Assembly (NCBI RefSeq): GCF_009711405.1
Contig: NZ_SMLW01000680.1
Location: forward strand, 1-52,502
Reading direction: 5' to 3'
Length of the DNA: 52,502 bases
Source: Fulvivirga kasyanovii
Lineage (GTDB): Bacteria; Bacteroidota; Bacteroidia; Cytophagales; Cyclobacteriaceae
The notes beneath the pieces were generated by a model. It worked only from the letters and a program-made list of their open reading frames with translations, was not told the origin of the DNA and did no database searches. Made by a program: the position numbers and the translations under genes. Of the stretch, positions 44,601 through 52,502 are shown piece after piece (within the stretch, counting starts at the first letter, position 1; each line of letters opens with the position of its first letter).

Positions 44601-47600
44601 GACTCCAGTTTCTTTCCGGCCAGGTTGGTGATCACTTTTCTGGCAGCCTGTGCGGCAGGAGTTTCTACCGGGGCCGGCACAGGTGTCGCCGGCTTACTGA
44701 CTATCGTGCCCAGTCGTTCTCCTTCCTCTTTCACATGCCGGCTAAGCTTCGCGATGGTGGAGTAGCTGTAAACAATAGTAGCCTGTAACGGAATATTGTA
44801 CTTATCACTGATCTTACGGATGAACGTTACCCCGATGATGGAGTCCAGTCCCAGGTCTACAAACTGGCTGTCTTCATCAATCTCATCCACCTGCATGTGC
44901 AGCTCTTTAGCCAGCAGCTTTTTGAGACTGTTAATGATTTCGGGAAGCACATCGCCATCAGATGTAGTACCGGTGTTTTCCTGTGGTGTTCCGACAGGCG
45001 TTTCAACCACCGCCGGAGCAACAGGCTCGCTGACCAGTGTACCCAGTTTTTCAGCTTCTTCCTTCACATGACCTGCCAGTTTGGCTATTGTAGAATAGCT
45101 ATATACGATTGTGGCCTGTAATGGAATATTATATTTATCGCTGATCTTACGGATGAACGTTACGCCGATAATAGAGTCCAGCCCGAGGTCTACAAACTGA
45201 CTGTCTTCATCGATCTCATCCACCTGCATGTGCAGTTCTTTAGCCAGCAGCTTTTTGAGACTGTTAATGATTTCAGGTAAGGCATCAGTGCTGTAAGCAG
45301 TACTTTGCGGGACTTGAACAGGTGCCTGCTCTACCGGCAATGCCTGCGGTTGCACCTCACCGGAAGCACTATAAAAGTTGCTTTCTATCTGGTTTAATGT
45401 ATCCGTCTTGCCTACAAAGGTCTTCTCGTGCATGTCCAGTTCACTGCTCAGTGTTTCATCGAGCAGATCGTATAGATGTCTGGTCACCTGATGCTTGAAG
45501 GCTATCAGGCTGCTGCGGGAGTGTTTTGCAATCTCTTTTGCCAGCTCAAAGGCAGCGGAGAGCATTTGTTTTCTGGGCAGAACCGGTAACGATAAGCCTT
45601 TCTCTTTTAGCTCACTGCCTGAGTACTCAACGGCTGTCATTAAGGTCTCGCGGGCCAGGTCATACCCTGTTCTATCAGGGAATATCATGGTGGCCCCTGC
45701 TCCGGGAGTGAAGCCGTAGTTCATGTATGGGCTTACATAGTGGCTCTCTTCACTGAACAGGGTAAAGTCTGCAAACATACCCATAGACCATCCTGCCCCG
45801 ATGCCGTGGCCCTGCATGGCCGCAATGACCGGAAGCTTACAGTTCAGTGCCAACTGGAAGATCTTGGTATCGGTGAATTTGGCCTTGCCTTCCTGAATAG
45901 CGAGTAAGCTTTCTTTGGTACCGCCTGATGCAAAGTAACTGTCGTACCCGGAGAGTACTACCACTTTATACCCAGAGGTCTTATCGATATGTTCGAAAAC
46001 CTCTACCATGCCTTCGATGAATGCCGGAGAGAACATGTTCTTCGCCTCCCGGTCTTCCATCCTTACTTCTACAATACCTTCAGGATGAACCGTGGCTTTG
46101 ATCACGGATGACCTGAGCTTGATGGCCGTTGCTGATTCAGGTAAGGTGTCTGAGGTTTTCTCTTCTACCTCCACCCACTCTGGTAATTGCTTTTGCGCTG
46201 TGGTTATGGCTGCTGCTCTCTCCTTCTTCCAGGAGTTTACGGCTTCCCACGGTAGTTGGGTCCACTGCTGAGCCAGTTGCTGAGCCTCCGACTGTACATC
46301 TTTCGAGACCACTGTGCCTCCTGTCTGCTGTAGCGCTGCACCGGTAAATGATTTGCCCGTAAGCAATATCTCCTTGCCAATATAGTGATTCAGTCTGTCG
46401 CTGAATATCATGGTAGCGATGCCTGCCAGCTTAGTGTCTTGCAAAAGGCCGGTTGCCGAATAGGTGCCTTCTTCCTGATAGATACAGGTATCGCATGACT
46501 GGCTGATCAGCCAACCCGCATCGGTTGCGCCTGCTGTAGCGGCGATTACCGGTACGGGCGATGCATTCAGGATGTTCAGAATTTCAATAACCTGGTCTGA
46601 ATTACCTCCGGAAATATATCCGGCATCATCGCTGGTCAGTATAACGGCTTTGTAGTATTTGCCTTTCTCAATCTCACTGAAGATACCGGACAGGCCTGAT
46701 GCTATATCTTTTAACTTATCTTTCTTCTTGCTTTTCGCAATAATCAGAGTCAGCACCTGCTCTCCTGCTTCTACTTTAAGTAGTTTGGTTTTGCTGGTGA
46801 TTTGATGACGTGCTGCGGCTTTCTTTTCGGCTTTTAAATTTGCTACTGCCTTGAGCTTTTCAGCTTCTGCCAGTATATGCCGGCCTAAGTGCTGCTTAAG
46901 CAGGCTCAGGGAGGTGGCTGATTTGCCGGCCAGGTCTTCTGCTAATTTTTCAGCATAAGCCTCCACTTCTGCTGATGGTACAATAGGGAAACTCCAGCCA
47001 TTGGCCTTCAGCTCCCTACCAGTTTTTGCCGTGAACTGGTACAGCATGTCCTTTGCTAAAGCTTGTCCAAAGCGCTCTGTCAGTACATTTTCTTCGTTTA
47101 TTGTGGGCAGCAAACCTTTCACTTTGTAAGTGTAGTTGCGCTCTTCGCTACCGACCATAAAGTCGCTCAATGCAGCCACCATAAAACCTGCCCCCGTGGC
47201 ATCTCCCTGCATGACCGCTACCAATGGACAAGGAAAGGATGCCAGGGTTTGGTACAGGTTTTCTTCTATGGCGACGTTAAATTCTTCTCTGCCTCCTTGC
47301 AGGAACACAGAACCGGTTCCGCTTAGCATCAGTACTTTTACTGTTTCCAGTTGCCTGACGTAGCCGAGGGCATGCACCAATTGTGCTGCTACTTCCCGGG
47401 AAAGGGTATTGTCTTTGGCATTTATTTTCAACTCGTAGATGCCATTACCATTATCAAACAGGCTTACATAAGAAGCTCCGTTGGTGGATGGTGTTGCCTT
47501 GGTCATCCCTGTCGAAGTGCTGGACAGGCTGATCACTGCCTTTGGTGTGGATACCCGGTCTAATTTCAGGGCCTCCGGGGTCACCAATGATACATTGGAT

Positions 47601-50600
47601 GGTTTTTTCAGGGATACTTTCTCAAATTTTTGAGCTATGGGAAAACCCTTTGAAGCAGAAGTCTTCCCTGCCGGGGGTGTTATGTGTATTTGCCTGGGTT
47701 CTGATTTTACCGGCTTTGGCGCAGGCTGATGCGCTGATACAGGTTGCTGAACCGGTGCGGCTTGTTGCTGCAATGGCTGCTCTGCCTCACTTACCGCCTC
47801 CTGATAGTAGCTTACTCCGCGCATTTGCACACACACCTTGCCCTGTGCATCGCACAGGTCAATATCGACCTTGTTTTGACTGTCATTTGAGTGGCGTGCC
47901 CAGGCATACATTTCTTCGGTGCAGCTACTGAGCAAGCTTATGGAATCCATGCTGTCCGGCAGCAGCGGCCGCGCCAAAGGCTGTTGAATGTCTGCCAGCA
48001 AAGCTATACCCGCCTGTAAGGCTCCCTCGGCCATAGACGGATGCAGGATATATTGTTCTCTGTTTTGCTCTACGGCTTCAGGCAGGTTGAGGTGTACCAG
48101 CAGTTGTCCGCTGCCTTTATAGATGGTGTTGATAGCCTGATAAGATGCTCCATAAGCCAGCCCCATGCTATTAAAGGCCGTGTAAAGGCTTGATGCAGTC
48201 ACCTGAGCGCTGTTCATCTGGCTTCTGAGCTGTGCGAGATTAAGAGCAGCCGGAGAAGGTTGACGGGTAACCAATGTCTGAGCCTGACAATGTACAACCT
48301 CTCCGCTCTGCTCAATGCTGTAAATTTCAAAATCAACGGTGTCTGATGTCTGGGCAAACAAAGCAATGTTGAGCTTCCAGTTGTCGCTGACTACGGCAGG
48401 GTCAGCCCAAACGATGTTGCGCAGTTCAAGGACATATGGCTCTTCTTGCGCTGGCAACGACCTTTCAATAGCTGCCCGCGCCATTTCAAGGGTTGCCGCT
48501 GCCGGAAATGCTTTTTGCAGGCCACCGATATTCAATTGATAATCAGACACAAAGAATTCATCTCCCCTGAAAACAGAGCTGTAGCTTTGCTGGGTGAAGT
48601 CGGATGAATTGGTGTGTACCAATGGGTGCAAAACCGCCGCAGATGTAGCTTCTGATACCAGCGGTGTTTCTGAGATATCAACCCAGTAACGCTCTCTGGC
48701 AAAAGGATAAGCCGGCAGACTGATGATTTCAGGACGGGATGCCCCATAAAGCTTTTGCCAATCCAGTTCCACGCCTTTGATCCAGAGATCGAGGAGTTTG
48801 CCCAGCTTTTTATCGGCTACCCAATTGGCTACGGTTTGTTGCAGGTCTGCCTCTGTGGCGAACATCTGTACGGAGTCCTGACTGCGTTTTACACGTCCCT
48901 GATAAAAGTCTTCGATACCTTCGCGACCGCTGAGGTAAGCCTGTAGCTTCTCTGCCAGTTGGTCCGGTGAGCTGACCACAAGGCCCAAACGCTCTTCCAT
49001 GGCTTCCCGACCAACCTGTAAGGTATATGCCATGGCCTCGAGGTCTACCGGCCTGTCTTCCTGCTCTGATAAATGGATGAACTCGAGCAGGTCATGGGCC
49101 TTCTGCTTCAACTGGTCTGCTGTTCTTGCAGATAGCGGAATGATTACTTGGGTACTGTTCAGCGTACTTGCTTTTTCCGCCACGGGGTACTCTTCTATAA
49201 TGATGTGGGCATTTGAGCCTCCTGCACCGAAAGAAGATATACCTGCTATCCGGGGCAATACCTCACCGTTGATTTGAGGTTGCTCCCAGTCTGTTAAGGT
49301 CTGGTTAACGGTGAATGGCGTTTTTTCAAAATCAATATGCGGATTCAACCGTTTGGAATGCAGCGAAGGTACGATCTTCCTGTGCTGCATCTGTAGTAAT
49401 ATTTTGGTAAGTCCGGCAATACCGGCTGCTGATTCGCAGTGGCCTATGTTGGACTTGGCTGAGCCTATGAGGCAGTAGCCTGTATCTTCATTGTTTTGAT
49501 GAAAGGCCCTGGTTAGTGCGGCTATCTCGATCGGGTCTCCGAGTTTGGTACCTGTGCCGTGGGCTTCTATGTAGCTGATATGGCGCGGGTCGGTACCGGC
49601 TTCCTTTAAAGCTCTTGTAATCGCGCTTGCCTGCGCCTTAGGGTTAGGCACGCTATAACCATTGGTTTTGCCTCCGTGGTTCAGTGAACTGCCTTTGATA
49701 ATTCCATAGATGTGGTTTCCATCTCTTTTAGCTTCTGACAGGCGTTTCAGCACTACGGCTCCTACCCCTTCTCCAGGGATATATCCGTCGCCCCCTTCGC
49801 CAAAGCTTTGGCAGTGTCCATCGTTAGAAATGAACTGCCCGGCACTGAGCATCAGGTACTTATTAGGATGAATGCTTACATTGACCCCTCCGGCTATGGC
49901 CAGGTTGGTGCGTCCTTCTTTCAAGTCCTGGCAGGCAATGTGAATCGCTGTCAGTGATGAGGAACACATGGTGTCAATGGTCATGCTTGGTCCATGGAGG
50001 TTCAGAAAATAGGATACCCTGTTGGCCACGCTGGCGTAACTGCCGGAAATCCCCATGCGATTGCCTCGCATGCTTTCTTCAGCACCAAATAGCTGATACT
50101 CGCTGTACATCACCCCTACATAAACACCTACCTGACCGGCCATGTCATCCTCATGAGCGATCTGCAGACTGGCTCTGGTGTATCCTGCATCCTCTACGGC
50201 CATCCAGGCGTGCTGTAAAAACAGGCGCTCTTGCGGATCGATGGAGGCTGCCTCTCTGGGTGAAATATTGAAAAAGCGGGGATCAAACTCGTCTACACCT
50301 TCAATAAAACCTCCCCATTTGCTGAAGTGCTGCCCTGTTTTGGTGCGGTCTTCACTGTAGTATTCCTCCCAGTCCCAACGGTCTTTAGGCACTTCAGTGA
50401 TACAGTCTTTCCCGTCCCGAAGGTTGCGCCAGTAGGCTTCAATATTGGCAGCTTCGGGATAGCGACCACTCAGACCGACGATCACGATCGGATCATCGTC
50501 ATGGGTCTTTCTGCTGGTATGTTTTGAAGCAGCAGTATGTCGTCTGCGGCTTAATCTTCTTTTGCTAATGTTTCTGACTATTGGCTCCTGCTGTATCTTC

Positions 50601-52348
50601 ACAGGGGCTTCCTGAACTTTTTTACCTGTGGCAAAGAGGCCGGATAACTTATCGCTGTGATACTTGATAAAGTACTCAGTAAGTTCCTGAATGGTTTGAT
50701 ACTCGAAAAAGAGGGTTTTAGGCAAAGCGTCAAAGGTCTTTTCCAGTTGTGCAGTCAGGCTCATGGCCAGAATAGAGTCAATACCATATTTCTCCAGAGC
50801 CGCCTGTGGATCAATTTTGTCAGCCGAAAGCCCCAGCACCACGGCAAACTGTTTGCGTAAATATTCCTGTGTTTGCTCTGTGATGTTTTCAGGGTTTACT
50901 TTTGCAATATTCCACTCCACACGTGATGATGCAGGAGCTGCCTTTTCTTTGGTTTGTTGATTTTCAAGAAGGGCTTTGCGCATCGTGGCTACATCACCTT
51001 CCATCACCATCGTCTGGCTATAGCCTGATTCCAAACCATAATGGAATGTAAATACGCCACTGCTGGTGGGCATGGGGTACATACCAAAAGCCTTGCGCAG
51101 TGCTTCCCGGGTTTCACCAGCCATCTGCATACCGCCCTCTTGCCAGAGTGGCCAGTTGATAGACAGGGTCTGTCCATTTCGCTGACCTGCCTCCACGAGC
51201 TGGTTGCGATAGGTGGCAAAGTGGTCCATAAATCCATTGGCTACGGCATAGTCTGACTGCCCTACATTGCCCATCATAGCGGTAATGGATGAAAATAGTA
51301 CCAGAAAATCGAGGTCAATATCTTTGGTAGCTTCGTCCAGGTTCAATGTACCGGATACTTTAGGTGCCAGTACTTTCTCAAACTCTTCGTTTGATTTTTT
51401 GAGGATAAAATTATCAAAGGCCACGCCTGCACTATGAATGATCCCGTTGAGCTGCTGATGTGATTTGATGATAGATGCTATGGCCTTTTTAACCTGTGCA
51501 GCATCATTCATATCCATTTGCTGATACTCAATGGTATGTTTCCCGACCGGCAATGCCTCCAAAATGGCTTGCTTTTCTGCGGTCAGCTCAGAACGGCCTG
51601 TCAGGATAATCCTGGCCCTGGACGTTTGTTTGAGTATCTCTTTGGTAAATACTGTACCCAAGCCTCCAAGGCCACCTGTAATGAGGTAAACTCCCTGATC
51701 TTTGAAAGCAATTTTTGGTTGCTTCTGGTTTGCATTTATCTCTTTCAGTTGCATGACATACCGTGTGCCATGCTCATATTTTATTAATGTATTTTGCTGT
51801 TCGGCCTGGTTAGCTTTCAGTTGAGTCACCAGTTCATCTTCACTGATTTTGGGGTCAGTGATCATGACCTGATGAACCAGTTGCGGGTTTTCCAAACCGG
51901 CGGTTTTCAGTAAACCTGAAAGCCCTGCAAAGATGGTCTGCTCTTCGTGGTTGGCTATTACCAATTGCACGAGCACTTTTCCCTCCGGCTTGCTGCTCAG
52001 TATTTTACGGACCAGTTCAAAGCATGTCAGGGCGTAGTGACTATATCGCCCGGCAATGTTTTTTTGGCTATCAGCAGACAACTGCAATACGTGGCTATTG
52101 GCAAGTCTCGTACTCAGGGACTTGCTTTTGAGGTGAGGCATCTCACACAAAACCACATGATGCTCAGCATACTCCGGCCCGGCCCCTGAAGGTGTGCTCG
52201 CCGAAGCCTGCTCCCAGGACGGCGTGGCCAACAGCCTCCCCGCACCGGCATTTTGCTCCCGCAGTTTTATTGCCTTGATCTTCTCCAATGCCTCTTGCTG
52301 TGTAAGTTTCCCCCTGGAGAGGTCCTGATATATCTTTAGTAATTCCAT
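41693..52348 (-). CDS. Trans-AT polyketide synthase A: DD-KR-ACP / KS-DH*-ECH3-ACP2 / KS-DH-DD
   Basis: 3551 residues. The N-terminal docking segment (1-35, with RGKLTQ and EAL) implies an upstream partner outside the window. KR (about 219, Y367) and ACP (S525) complete that partner's module. The beta-branching module has KS (617-1053; C795, H930, H970), a DH with Tyr1270 for His and Glu1441 for Asp, three ECH domains (about 1631-1830, 1852-2050, 2081-2304) and twin ACPs (S2392, S2503). The last KS (about 2599; C2771, H2906, H2946) has NQDGKTNGITAPN. An intact-looking DH follows (H3247, D3420; the motif Gly is Lys), then C-terminal docking helices (about 3520-3551), and KR-ACP come from PKS B. 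Expected outcome is one beta-branch, then one alkene. The ATG at 52348 has an A-rich leader with no clear Shine-Dalgarno site. Confidence 0.96.
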   Translation of the reverse strand: MELLKIYQDLSRGKLTQQEALEKIKAIKLREQNAGAGRLLATPSWEQASASTPSGAGPEYAEHHVVLCEMPHLKSKSLSTRLANSHVLQLSADSQKNIAGRYSHYALTCFELVRKILSSKPEGKVLVQLVIANHEEQTIFAGLSGLLKTAGLENPQLVHQVMITDPKISEDELVTQLKANQAEQQNTLIKYEHGTRYVMQLKEINANQKQPKIAFKDQGVYLITGGLGGLGTVFTKEILKQTSRARIILTGRSELTAEKQAILEALPVGKHTIEYQQMDMNDAAQVKKAIASIIKSHQQLNGIIHSAGVAFDNFILKKSNEEFEKVLAPKVSGTLNLDEATKDIDLDFLVLFSSITAMMGNVGQSDYAVANGFMDHFATYRNQLVEAGQRNGQTLSINWPLWQEGGMQMAGETREALRKAFGMYPMPTSSGVFTFHYGLESGYSQTMVMEGDVATMRKALLENQQTKEKAAPASSRVEWNIAKVNPENITEQTQEYLRKQFAVVLGLSADKIDPQAALEKYGIDSILAMSLTAQLEKTFDALPKTLFFEYQTIQELTEYFIKYHSDKLSGLFATGKKVQEAPVKIQQEPIVRNISKRRLSRRRHTAASKHTSRKTHDDDPIVIVGLSGRYPEAANIEAYWRNLRDGKDCITEVPKDRWDWEEYYSEDRTKTGQHFSKWGGFIEGVDEFDPRFFNISPREAASIDPQERLFLQHAWMAVEDAGYTRASLQIAHEDDMAGQVGVYVGVMYSEYQLFGAEESMRGNRMGISGSYASVANRVSYFLNLHGPSMTIDTMCSSSLTAIHIACQDLKEGRTNLAIAGGVNVSIHPNKYLMLSAGQFISNDGHCQSFGEGGDGYIPGEGVGAVVLKRLSEAKRDGNHIYGIIKGSSLNHGGKTNGYSVPNPKAQASAITRALKEAGTDPRHISYIEAHGTGTKLGDPIEIAALTRAFHQNNEDTGYCLIGSAKSNIGHCESAAGIAGLTKILLQMQHRKIVPSLHSKRLNPHIDFEKTPFTVNQTLTDWEQPQINGEVLPRIAGISSFGAGGSNAHIIIEEYPVAEKASTLNSTQVIIPLSARTADQLKQKAHDLLEFIHLSEQEDRPVDLEAMAYTLQVGREAMEERLGLVVSSPDQLAEKLQAYLSGREGIEDFYQGRVKRSQDSVQMFATEADLQQTVANWVADKKLGKLLDLWIKGVELDWQKLYGASRPEIISLPAYPFARERYWVDISETPLVSEATSAAVLHPLVHTNSSDFTQQSYSSVFRGDEFFVSDYQLNIGGLQKAFPAAATLEMARAAIERSLPAQEEPYVLELRNIVWADPAVVSDNWKLNIALFAQTSDTVDFEIYSIEQSGEVVHCQAQTLVTRQPSPAALNLAQLRSQMNSAQVTASSLYTAFNSMGLAYGASYQAINTIYKGSGQLLVHLNLPEAVEQNREQYILHPSMAEGALQAGIALLADIQQPLARPLLPDSMDSISLLSSCTEEMYAWARHSNDSQNKVDIDLCDAQGKVCVQMRGVSYYQEAVSEAEQPLQQQAAPVQQPVSAHQPAPKPVKSEPRQIHITPPAGKTSASKGFPIAQKFEKVSLKKPSNVSLVTPEALKLDRVSTPKAVISLSSTSTGMTKATPSTNGASYVSLFDNGNGIYELKINAKDNTLSREVAAQLVHALGYVRQLETVKVLMLSGTGSVFLQGGREEFNVAIEENLYQTLASFPCPLVAVMQGDATGAGFMVAALSDFMVGSEERNYTYKVKGLLPTINEENVLTERFGQALAKDMLYQFTAKTGRELKANGWSFPIVPSAEVEAYAEKLAEDLAGKSATSLSLLKQHLGRHILAEAEKLKAVANLKAEKKAAARHQITSKTKLLKVEAGEQVLTLIIAKSKKKDKLKDIASGLSGIFSEIEKGKYYKAVILTSDDAGYISGGNSDQVIEILNILNASPVPVIAATAGATDAGWLISQSCDTCIYQEEGTYSATGLLQDTKLAGIATMIFSDRLNHYIGKEILLTGKSFTGAALQQTGGTVVSKDVQSEAQQLAQQWTQLPWEAVNSWKKERAAAITTAQKQLPEWVEVEEKTSDTLPESATAIKLRSSVIKATVHPEGIVEVRMEDREAKNMFSPAFIEGMVEVFEHIDKTSGYKVVVLSGYDSYFASGGTKESLLAIQEGKAKFTDTKIFQLALNCKLPVIAAMQGHGIGAGWSMGMFADFTLFSEESHYVSPYMNYGFTPGAGATMIFPDRTGYDLARETLMTAVEYSGSELKEKGLSLPVLPRKQMLSAAFELAKEIAKHSRSSLIAFKHQVTRHLYDLLDETLSSELDMHEKTFVGKTDTLNQIESNFYSASGEVQPQALPVEQAPVQVPQSTAYSTDALPEIINSLKKLLAKELHMQVDEIDEDSQFVDLGLDSIIGVTFIRKISDKYNIPLQATIVYSYSTIAKLAGHVKEEAEKLGTLVSEPVAPAVVETPVGTPQENTGTTSDGDVLPEIINSLKKLLAKELHMQVDEIDEDSQFVDLGLDSIIGVTFIRKISDKYNIPLQATIVYSYSTIAKLSRHVKEEGERLGTIVSKPATPVPAPVETPAAQAARKVITNLAGKKLESWRNSATLRTTSTAKRANQSQTIAVVGMAGQFPEAKNVEEFWQNIAQGKNCISEIPQERWDIHKYYQQGDPVPGKTTSKWMGQLEEYDLFDPLFFTISPIEAESMDPQQRLFLQSCWHAIENAGYNPHALSGSKCGVYVGCAYGDYQNLSREQQLSAQGFTGGSTSILAARVSYFLNLQGPCISMDTACSSSLVAIANACDSLVAGSIDSALAGGVYVMGGPDMHIKTSQSGMLSPDGKCYTFDQRANGFVPGEGVGVVMLKRLEDAERDNDNILGTIRGWGVNQDGKTNGITAPNTESQIFLEQQVYDQFKIDPNDIQLVEAHGTGTKLGDPIEVDGLKRSFKKYTQEKEYCALGSVKSNIGHCLTAAGVAGFIKVLQAMKHQQLPPTINFEQLNEHISLDGSPFFVNTELRDWKVKETKQRLAAISSFGFSGTNAHLVLGEYVPQPVTMKKPVQVITQNDEHMIPLSARSEKQLKQKAYDLLKYIEKERESIDLVEMAYTLQVGREAMEERLGFMAGSVDQLAQKLRAYMEGEEDITGMYQGEVKKNKEGLRIISNDEDMREAIIKNWIAQKKLSKLLDLWVKGLNLDWSKLYGENKPKRMSLPVYPFAKERYWIELSDEAHMIANGKTTAVLHPLLHTNTSDFSRQCYSTTFNGEEFFLRDHQVFKQKVLPGVAYLEMIREAIRRSMPESTASSVLELHNIGWIQPFSVNDRKQINAALYLDDSGLVEGDLIYYEIFSDQEGEETTHFQGQAIFSDRAKAEKLDIAQLRAQMKAGKLERSNIYAAFTQMELYYGPAHQGIEAIYKGEGQVMADLTLPAAVENEQEDYILHPSLMDSALQASIGLFQGLDQVPSQPMLPFALESLSIISACTKKMVAWVRYSPDSDPDGRVTKLDIDLCDEEGNVCVQIKGFAFRVMENNNKPIHTTNGSTSQKNDSTAQFDDAYYQKLIQSVLNKELSDEEAIELV
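44705..45280 (-). other. Tandem ACPs of the PKS A beta-branching module
   Basis: Two carrier domains with S2392 and S2503 in DLGLDSIIGV. Their first 68 residues are identical, although the DNA differs at many synonymous sites. As in PKS B, Ser+6 is Phe instead of the flag Trp. Confidence 0.88.
45419..47461 (-). other. Triple enoyl-CoA hydratase-like block inside PKS A
   Basis: Same order as in PKS B. Unit 1 (about 1631-1830) has FLQGGREEF and VMQGDATGAGFMVAALSDF. Unit 2 (about 1852-2050) has YISGGNSDQ and ATDAGWLISQSCD. Unit 3 (about 2081-2304) has MEDREAKNMF, YFASGGTKESLL and AMQGHGIGAGWSMGMFAD and closely matches PksI-type ECH2. Only unit 3 looks fully equipped as decarboxylase. Confidence 0.85.
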
Positions 52349-52502
52349 TTTTTAATAATGCGATTTGAAATGTGAGATGTGGGATTTTTTATTGTCCCAC
52401 AACCTGAAATTCAATCCAATAAATCCTTGCCCTCCGAGTGCTGTAGAGAGATTCTGCCTTCGAATGACGTAGAGTCCTCTGCGAGAGACTCTACTGGGAA
52501 GT
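52349..52502. other. Leader region upstream of PKS A
   Basis: No coding sequence. A 6-bp hairpin GTGGGA/TCCCAC with a 10-nt T-rich loop (52379-52400) lies 30 bp upstream of the start codon, and a family 1 repeat sits at the window edge. No TAnnTTTG promoter element was found on the minus strand. Confidence 0.5.
52468..52502 (+). repeat. Palindromic intergenic repeat, family 1, copy 3 (reaches the window edge)
   Basis: The stem GTAGAGTC/GACTCTAC encloses the same centre CTCTGCGAGA and is followed by TGGGAAGT. Relative to copy 2, both members of the second base pair changed (C-G to T-A), so pairing is kept. Confidence 0.8.

Overview
The window is most of a trans-acyltransferase (trans-AT) polyketide synthase cluster, almost certainly from a member of the Bacteroidota. 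The pointers to that phylum are moderate GC, A-rich leaders without clear Shine-Dalgarno sites, a beta-barrel outer-membrane protein, and the style of the palindromic intergenic repeats. Every supported gene lies on the minus strand, so transcription runs from high to low coordinates and the biosynthetic order starts at the right edge. The genus cannot be named from sequence alone.

Layout in order of transcription. PKS A (52348-41693) is docking-KR-ACP / KS-DH*-ECH-ECH-ECH-ACP-ACP / KS-DH-docking. PKS B (41394-27073) is docking-KR-ACP / KS-DH*-ECH-ECH-ECH-ACP-ACP / KS-DH*-KR-ACP / KS-docking. A free HxxxDG acyltransferase (27050-25821) follows. PKS C (25548-11716) is docking-DH-KR-ACP / KS-DH-KR-ACP / KS-KR-ACP / KS-DH and stops there. 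DH* marks a dehydratase with lost catalytic residues. No AT domain is present in any module. Loading is supplied by two free AT-like proteins at the far left: AT2 (2117-1155) and AT1 (1069 to beyond the edge).

Between PKS C and the ATs lie two functional groups. The first is a sulfur-type island (11573-6796): a ten-cysteine C_GCAxxG_C_C protein, a NifS/IscS-type cysteine desulfurase, a SAM methyltransferase, and a chimeric class V PLP enzyme with a SufS-like active site. The second is a beta-branching pair, HMG synthase and ECH1 dehydratase (6438-4400), with overlapping genes. An outer-membrane beta-barrel protein follows (3939-2527).

Working model. PKS A and B each carry one beta-branching module in which the beta-keto group is kept (no KR, dead DH). 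HMGS and ECH1 act in trans, and the last of three tandem ECH domains (PksI/ECH2-like) decarboxylates in cis. The remaining modules give a chain with alkenes and two predicted hydroxyls. The PLP enzymes, cysteine-rich protein and methyltransferase suggest, but do not prove, that sulfur is installed in the product. The HMGS donor ACP, the decarboxylating KS, a PPTase, a thioesterase, the start of the line and the end of the line are not in the window.

The intergenic gaps are rich in palindromes. Two families recur with compensatory base changes between copies. No tRNA, rRNA, CRISPR array or transposase was seen.
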